DNA from: Ignavibacteria bacterium UBA2333
Lineage (GTDB): Bacteria > Bacteroidota > Ignavibacteria > Kapaibacteriales > Kapaibacteriaceae
DNA: 25,522 nucleotides
NCBI GenBank assembly: GCA_002344895.1
Contig: DDUR01000023.1
Span: 1-25,522 of the forward strand
Direction: 5' to 3'
The translations under genes and the position numbers were made by a program. Below are positions 22,557-25,522 of the stretch, in pieces. The notes beneath the pieces are model-generated. The model was not told the DNA's origin and searched no databases. It saw nothing but the letters and a program-made list of their open reading frames with translations. Positions within the stretch are counted from its first letter, which is position 1; every line of letters begins with the position of its first letter.

Positions 22557-24125
22557 CTACGGTGTACGCGTGCGATTTCGTAATAACAGCACGGAGTTGG
22601 ATGGTTTTGTCCAAACATCCATATCTGAGTTTGCACTCACACCGGGTCCCATAGAAACATTCCCGAGTAGAATGTCAATATCTCCGTCACCATCAACATC
22701 ACCCGAAGTTCCAACGAGCCAACGGCCGAGTGTTGCCTGTGGAAGTGTAGACAGTTTCCAGCCCGTTGTTGTCTTCTCGTAGAATCGAACAAGGTCGTGC
22801 GCGGGAGCCGGGGCAGGAGGGAAGTAACCACGAGCGAGAATGTCGTTATCACCATCCAAATCAAAGTCAACCATATAGGCACCGTAGGCACCATTCATGG
22901 GCAAAAACCAGGCGCGTTCAAAGGAGGCCGTTGACGTTTGCCGATACAGGGCTATACCGTGATATGGTTTTAGTGGAGGAGCATCATAGTCACCATTGTC
23001 TCCAAACGTAACGAGCAGATCCAGGCGTCTGTCACCATCTTCATCAAGACAGCGAAAACTGGACGAACCGAACGACGGAGGAAAACTAAGAAGTTCGCGT
23101 TCCTCAAAACGTCCCTTGCCTTTGGCAAAGAAGGCCGTGATTGACTCACGAGCTTGTGCCAGCTGTACGACGATGTCCTTCTTCCCATCTCCATTCAGGT
23201 CGACAACCTCTGCACGGATTGCACCAGGCCGACCAATCAGTTCGTGGTAGACGGGACGTTTTCCGGGCACCATATCGTACCATCCAAAACGACCAAGGAG
23301 ATTTCCATATTCACAAATAAGTGCATCATCACGTCCATCACCATTGATGTCCGTCATCACAACGTGAACAGGTCGGCGCAACGAATCCAGAACGACATTA
23401 GCTACAGGATTTCCGTTCTTCCACTGAATACGATACAGGCGGCCGGCCGCTGAATCATGAGGAAGAAGTTTTGCCATATCGGTCACATACCAGTCACCCT
23501 TCGACATCGATAGTGACGATGGTGGGCCAAGCATGGGTATCGATACAATTCGCTGTCCATCACTCTTATGAACGTGAAGGGCATGAGCAATACCATCACC
23601 AAACACAAGACGTGATGTAGCCTCATCCACAAACGTAAACGTCACCATCGGAGGTGCCGATCCAAGATCAAGAGGTTCAGCAGTAAACAGCGACGTAGAG
23701 TCGGCTATGTCGGGAAGGGGCGGAAGGGGCATCGTATCCGGTGCCGCATCGATATACCACGAGGCAACCGTAAACCAGTCATCCTCCGACATCATGGGTG
23801 CCGCTGGATAAAACGACAACACATCATGCTGAAGTCGTTCGCGATGATCGACGGGATCGAGACCCATATACGTGCGCATCAGCGGAAAGACCTTCGACAA
23901 CCATGTTGATTTGTCGAGATGCTCCGGCTCTGGACGAACATGGCACGAAGCGCAGTAGGTGCGTGAGAGTTCCTCACCACGATCATCAGACTTCTTCGAG
24001 CGAACACTCTGTTGTGAGACCGAGGATTCTGATGATGGTGTATCGTCAAGGACCTGATTGCCGGCGAGCACCGTCACAACAAGGACGGTGCTCAGGACAA
24101 GTCCAAGGATCGTCAGAGTCCGCAT
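22557..24125 (-). CDS. Secreted FG-GAP/VCBS repeat protein with CxxCH haem-binding motif
   Basis: A 522-residue exported protein with an N-terminal hydrophobic signal or anchor (about 5-22, no lipobox). A small cytochrome-c-like part carries CASCH at 58-62. The rest forms a probable beta-propeller with repeated calcium-binding-like loops: DINGDGRDD, DLNGDGKKD, DEDGDRRLD, DLDGDND and DVDGDGDID. Proteins combining such a haem motif with VCBS repeats are common in Bacteroidota and related phyla, without a firm function. The haem is predicted from the motif only. The start overlaps the end of purB by 13 bases, so it is probably co-transcribed with it. Its stop is 3 bases from the stop of the convergent polyglycine gene. 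Confidence 0.8.
   Translation of the reverse strand: MRTLTILGLVLSTVLVVTVLAGNQVLDDTPSSESSVSQQSVRSKKSDDRGEELSRTYCASCHVRPEPEHLDKSTWLSKVFPLMRTYMGLDPVDHRERLQHDVLSFYPAAPMMSEDDWFTVASWYIDAAPDTMPLPPLPDIADSTSLFTAEPLDLGSAPPMVTFTFVDEATSRLVFGDGIAHALHVHKSDGQRIVSIPMLGPPSSLSMSKGDWYVTDMAKLLPHDSAAGRLYRIQWKNGNPVANVVLDSLRRPVHVVMTDINGDGRDDALICEYGNLLGRFGWYDMVPGKRPVYHELIGRPGAIRAEVVDLNGDGKKDIVVQLAQARESITAFFAKGKGRFEERELLSFPPSFGSSSFRCLDEDGDRRLDLLVTFGDNGDYDAPPLKPYHGIALYRQTSTASFERAWFLPMNGAYGAYMVDFDLDGDNDILARGYFPPAPAPAHDLVRFYEKTTTGWKLSTLPQATLGRWLVGTSGDVDGDGDIDILLGNVSMGPGVSANSDMDVWTKPSNSVLLLRNRTRTP
23717..23730 (+). repeat. One-mismatch relative of the dispersed 14-mer
   Basis: Reads GGGGCGGAAGGGGC, preceded by GGGAA to give a longer tandem-like run. 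It encodes MPLPPLP in a linker between the haem segment and the propeller. Confidence 0.45.
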
Positions 24126-25405
24126 CGTTCAAAGATCGTATCAACATTCTTCAGCATACGCGACTCATCAAAGATTTCATCGAGTTCATTTGCCGGAAGT
24201 AACGATGTAATCTCGTTGTCCTCACCCAGTGTTACACGCAACGGCGTTGACGTTTCCCACGTCTTCATCGCATTCCTTTGAACAAGACGATAGGCATCTT
24301 CGCGGGTGACACCCTTACGAACAAGGGCAAGAAGAACACTCTGTGAAAACGGGAGTCCGTGGGTCAGTTCGAGATTACGTTGCATGGTCTCTGGATAGAC
24401 AACAAGATTATCGACTAATCCTGTTGCCAAATGCAGCATATAGTCAAGTGTAATCGTTGAGTCGGGGCAGATCACACGTTCAACACTTGAGTGACTAATG
24501 TCGCGCTCATGCCAGAGTGCATTATTCTCCAGTGCAGCCATTGCATTCGCACGAAGGATACGGGCCAGGCCACACAGACGTTCGCTGATAATCGGGTTCC
24601 GTTTGTGAGGCATAGCACTGGACCCCTTTTGCCCCTTACTAAAGAACTCCTCTGCTTCACGAACCTCTGTACGCTGAAGGTGGCGCACCTCTGTTGCGAT
24701 CTTTTCGAGTAACGTGCCGATAATGGCGAGTGTTGACAGATACTCTGCGTGTCGGTCACGTTGAATAACCTGTGTACTCACAGGTGCGGGAACGAGACCA
24801 AGACGTTTACAGACAAACTCCTCAACGGCAGGGGAAAGATGTTCAAACGTACCAACGGCACCAGAGATCATGCCAACAGAGATAACCTCGATTGCGCGTT
24901 CTAAACGACTGATACACCGTTTACACTCCTCATACCACAGGGCCAGTTTGAGTCCAAACGTTGTTGGCTCTGCATGAATACCATGTGTACGTCCAATCGT
25001 CGCCGTGTACTTAAACTCCTTGGCACGACGAGCCAGAATATCACGAAACGCGACAAGGTCCGTCAACAGCAGCTCGCCGGCCTGCTTCAGTTGCACAGCG
25101 AGGGCCGTATCGAGCACATCACTCGACGTCATACCCAGGTGAACAAACCGCGACGAGGGTCCAACGTATTCGGCGACGTTTGTTGTGAAGGCAATCACAT
25201 CATGTTTTGTGACCTCTTCGATCTCATGAATACGAGCAACATCAAACCGTGCTTTTTCGCGGATTTCCCGCACAGCGTCGTGCGGAACGATACCCAGCTC
25301 GGCCTGTGCTTCACAGGCGAGAATCTCGATTTCCAGCCAAATGGCGTATTTATTGTGGTCGGACCAGATTGCGCCCATATCAGGGCGTGTATAACGCTCG
25401 ATCAT
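24113..25405 (-). CDS. purB: Adenylosuccinate lyase
   Basis: Catalyses two fumarate-releasing steps of purine synthesis: SAICAR to AICAR and adenylosuccinate to AMP. The start at 25405 gives MIERYTRPDMGAIWS and 430 residues, the usual length of the Bacillus-type enzyme; the ATG at 25435 would overlap the -7 promoter candidate. Motifs include TSSDVLDTALAVQLKQ, the histidine region TIGRTHGIHAEPTTFG, AVGTFEHL and the lyase signature KGQKGSSAMPHKRNPI. It heads a two-gene unit with the haem/VCBS protein. Upstream lies a -7-like element and a C-rich leader motif shared with the ligase gene and etfA. Confidence 0.97.
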   Translation of the reverse strand: MIERYTRPDMGAIWSDHNKYAIWLEIEILACEAQAELGIVPHDAVREIREKARFDVARIHEIEEVTKHDVIAFTTNVAEYVGPSSRFVHLGMTSSDVLDTALAVQLKQAGELLLTDLVAFRDILARRAKEFKYTATIGRTHGIHAEPTTFGLKLALWYEECKRCISRLERAIEVISVGMISGAVGTFEHLSPAVEEFVCKRLGLVPAPVSTQVIQRDRHAEYLSTLAIIGTLLEKIATEVRHLQRTEVREAEEFFSKGQKGSSAMPHKRNPIISERLCGLARILRANAMAALENNALWHERDISHSSVERVICPDSTITLDYMLHLATGLVDNLVVYPETMQRNLELTHGLPFSQSVLLALVRKGVTREDAYRLVQRNAMKTWETSTPLRVTLGEDNEITSLLPANELDEIFDESRMLKNVDTIFERCGL

Positions 25406-25432
25406 GCAGGTAGAAACGGAGTGGGGAAACCG

Positions 25433-25440
25433 CAAAACTA
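25433..25440 (-). promoter_or_regulatory. Candidate -7 promoter element (TAGTTTTG) for purB
   Basis: TAGTTTTG fits TAnnTTTG and continues as TTTGCGG, like the etfB candidate. It would give a leader of about 20 bases before the ATG at 25405. A -33 element is not obvious. Confidence 0.5.
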
Positions 25441-25522
25441 CTCAGATCTGGCGGTACGGCGTGTGTGGGAGGGGGATGGTGGGAGAGGGGAGAGGGGAGC
25501 GTTCGAGGGTCGCCAGACTCGC
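25441..25522 (-). promoter_or_regulatory. C-rich upstream region of purB
   Basis: In the sense direction this is a run of C-rich words (TCCCCTCTCCCCTCTCCC) containing CCCACCATCCCCC at 25471-25483, identical to the motif upstream of the ligase gene at 19-31. The opposite strand has at least four G-runs and could form a G-quadruplex. The motif lies upstream of the candidate promoter, so it may not be transcribed with purB. The window edge cuts the region. Confidence 0.4.

Overview
The window reads as a compact chromosomal segment from a member of the Bacteroidota/Chlorobiota (FCB) group, plausibly the Ignavibacteria/Kapabacteria side. This is inferred from gene families and signals; no 16S or database comparison was possible. 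Supporting points are sequences matching the Bacteroidota -7 promoter element TAnnTTTG before the tRNA, etfB and purB; few strong Shine-Dalgarno sites; a bifunctional nuclease fused to a UVR motif; secreted fibre-like proteins with the VGIGT-x-x-P signature; and a possible type-IX-secretion-like C-terminus. Genes are tightly packed, with ATGA stop/start overlaps and no gene-free stretch over about 120 bases. I see no rRNA, CRISPR array, insertion sequence or prophage core gene.

Layout. (1) 88-4295, plus strand: a four-gene, translationally coupled operon of acyl-CoA/AMP ligase, nitroreductase, type III polyketide synthase and an isoprenylcysteine-methyltransferase-like membrane enzyme. It resembles the core of alkylpyrone/alkylresorcinol loci (bpsAB, srsAB). 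(2) 4314-6820, minus: etfB-etfA, a bifunctional nuclease and a tRNA with CAT anticodon. (3) 6878-11767, minus: a tripartite exporter (ABC protein with a non-canonical signature motif, HlyD-type adaptor, TolC-type outer membrane protein) downstream of uvrA (11807-14743). (4) 14852-17409: Rieske oxygenase, aldo/keto reductase and a TMEM220-like membrane protein. (5) 17446-22553, plus: four consecutive secreted proteins resembling fibre or adhesin components; two share a C-terminal domain and the last has a large polyglycine region. (6) 22557-25405, minus: purB followed by a secreted CxxCH plus FG-GAP/VCBS protein.

The most unusual DNA-level signal is a dispersed 14-mer, GGGGCGAANGGGGC. It occurs five times exactly and at least three more times with one mismatch, in both orientations and inside unrelated coding regions. 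A second signal is a C-rich motif, CCCANCATCCCCC, found in the sense orientation in the leaders of the ligase gene, etfA and purB, so it sits near both ends of the window. Hairpins that overlap stop codons, and one that overlaps a start codon, suggest regulatory structure packed into very short intergenic spaces.
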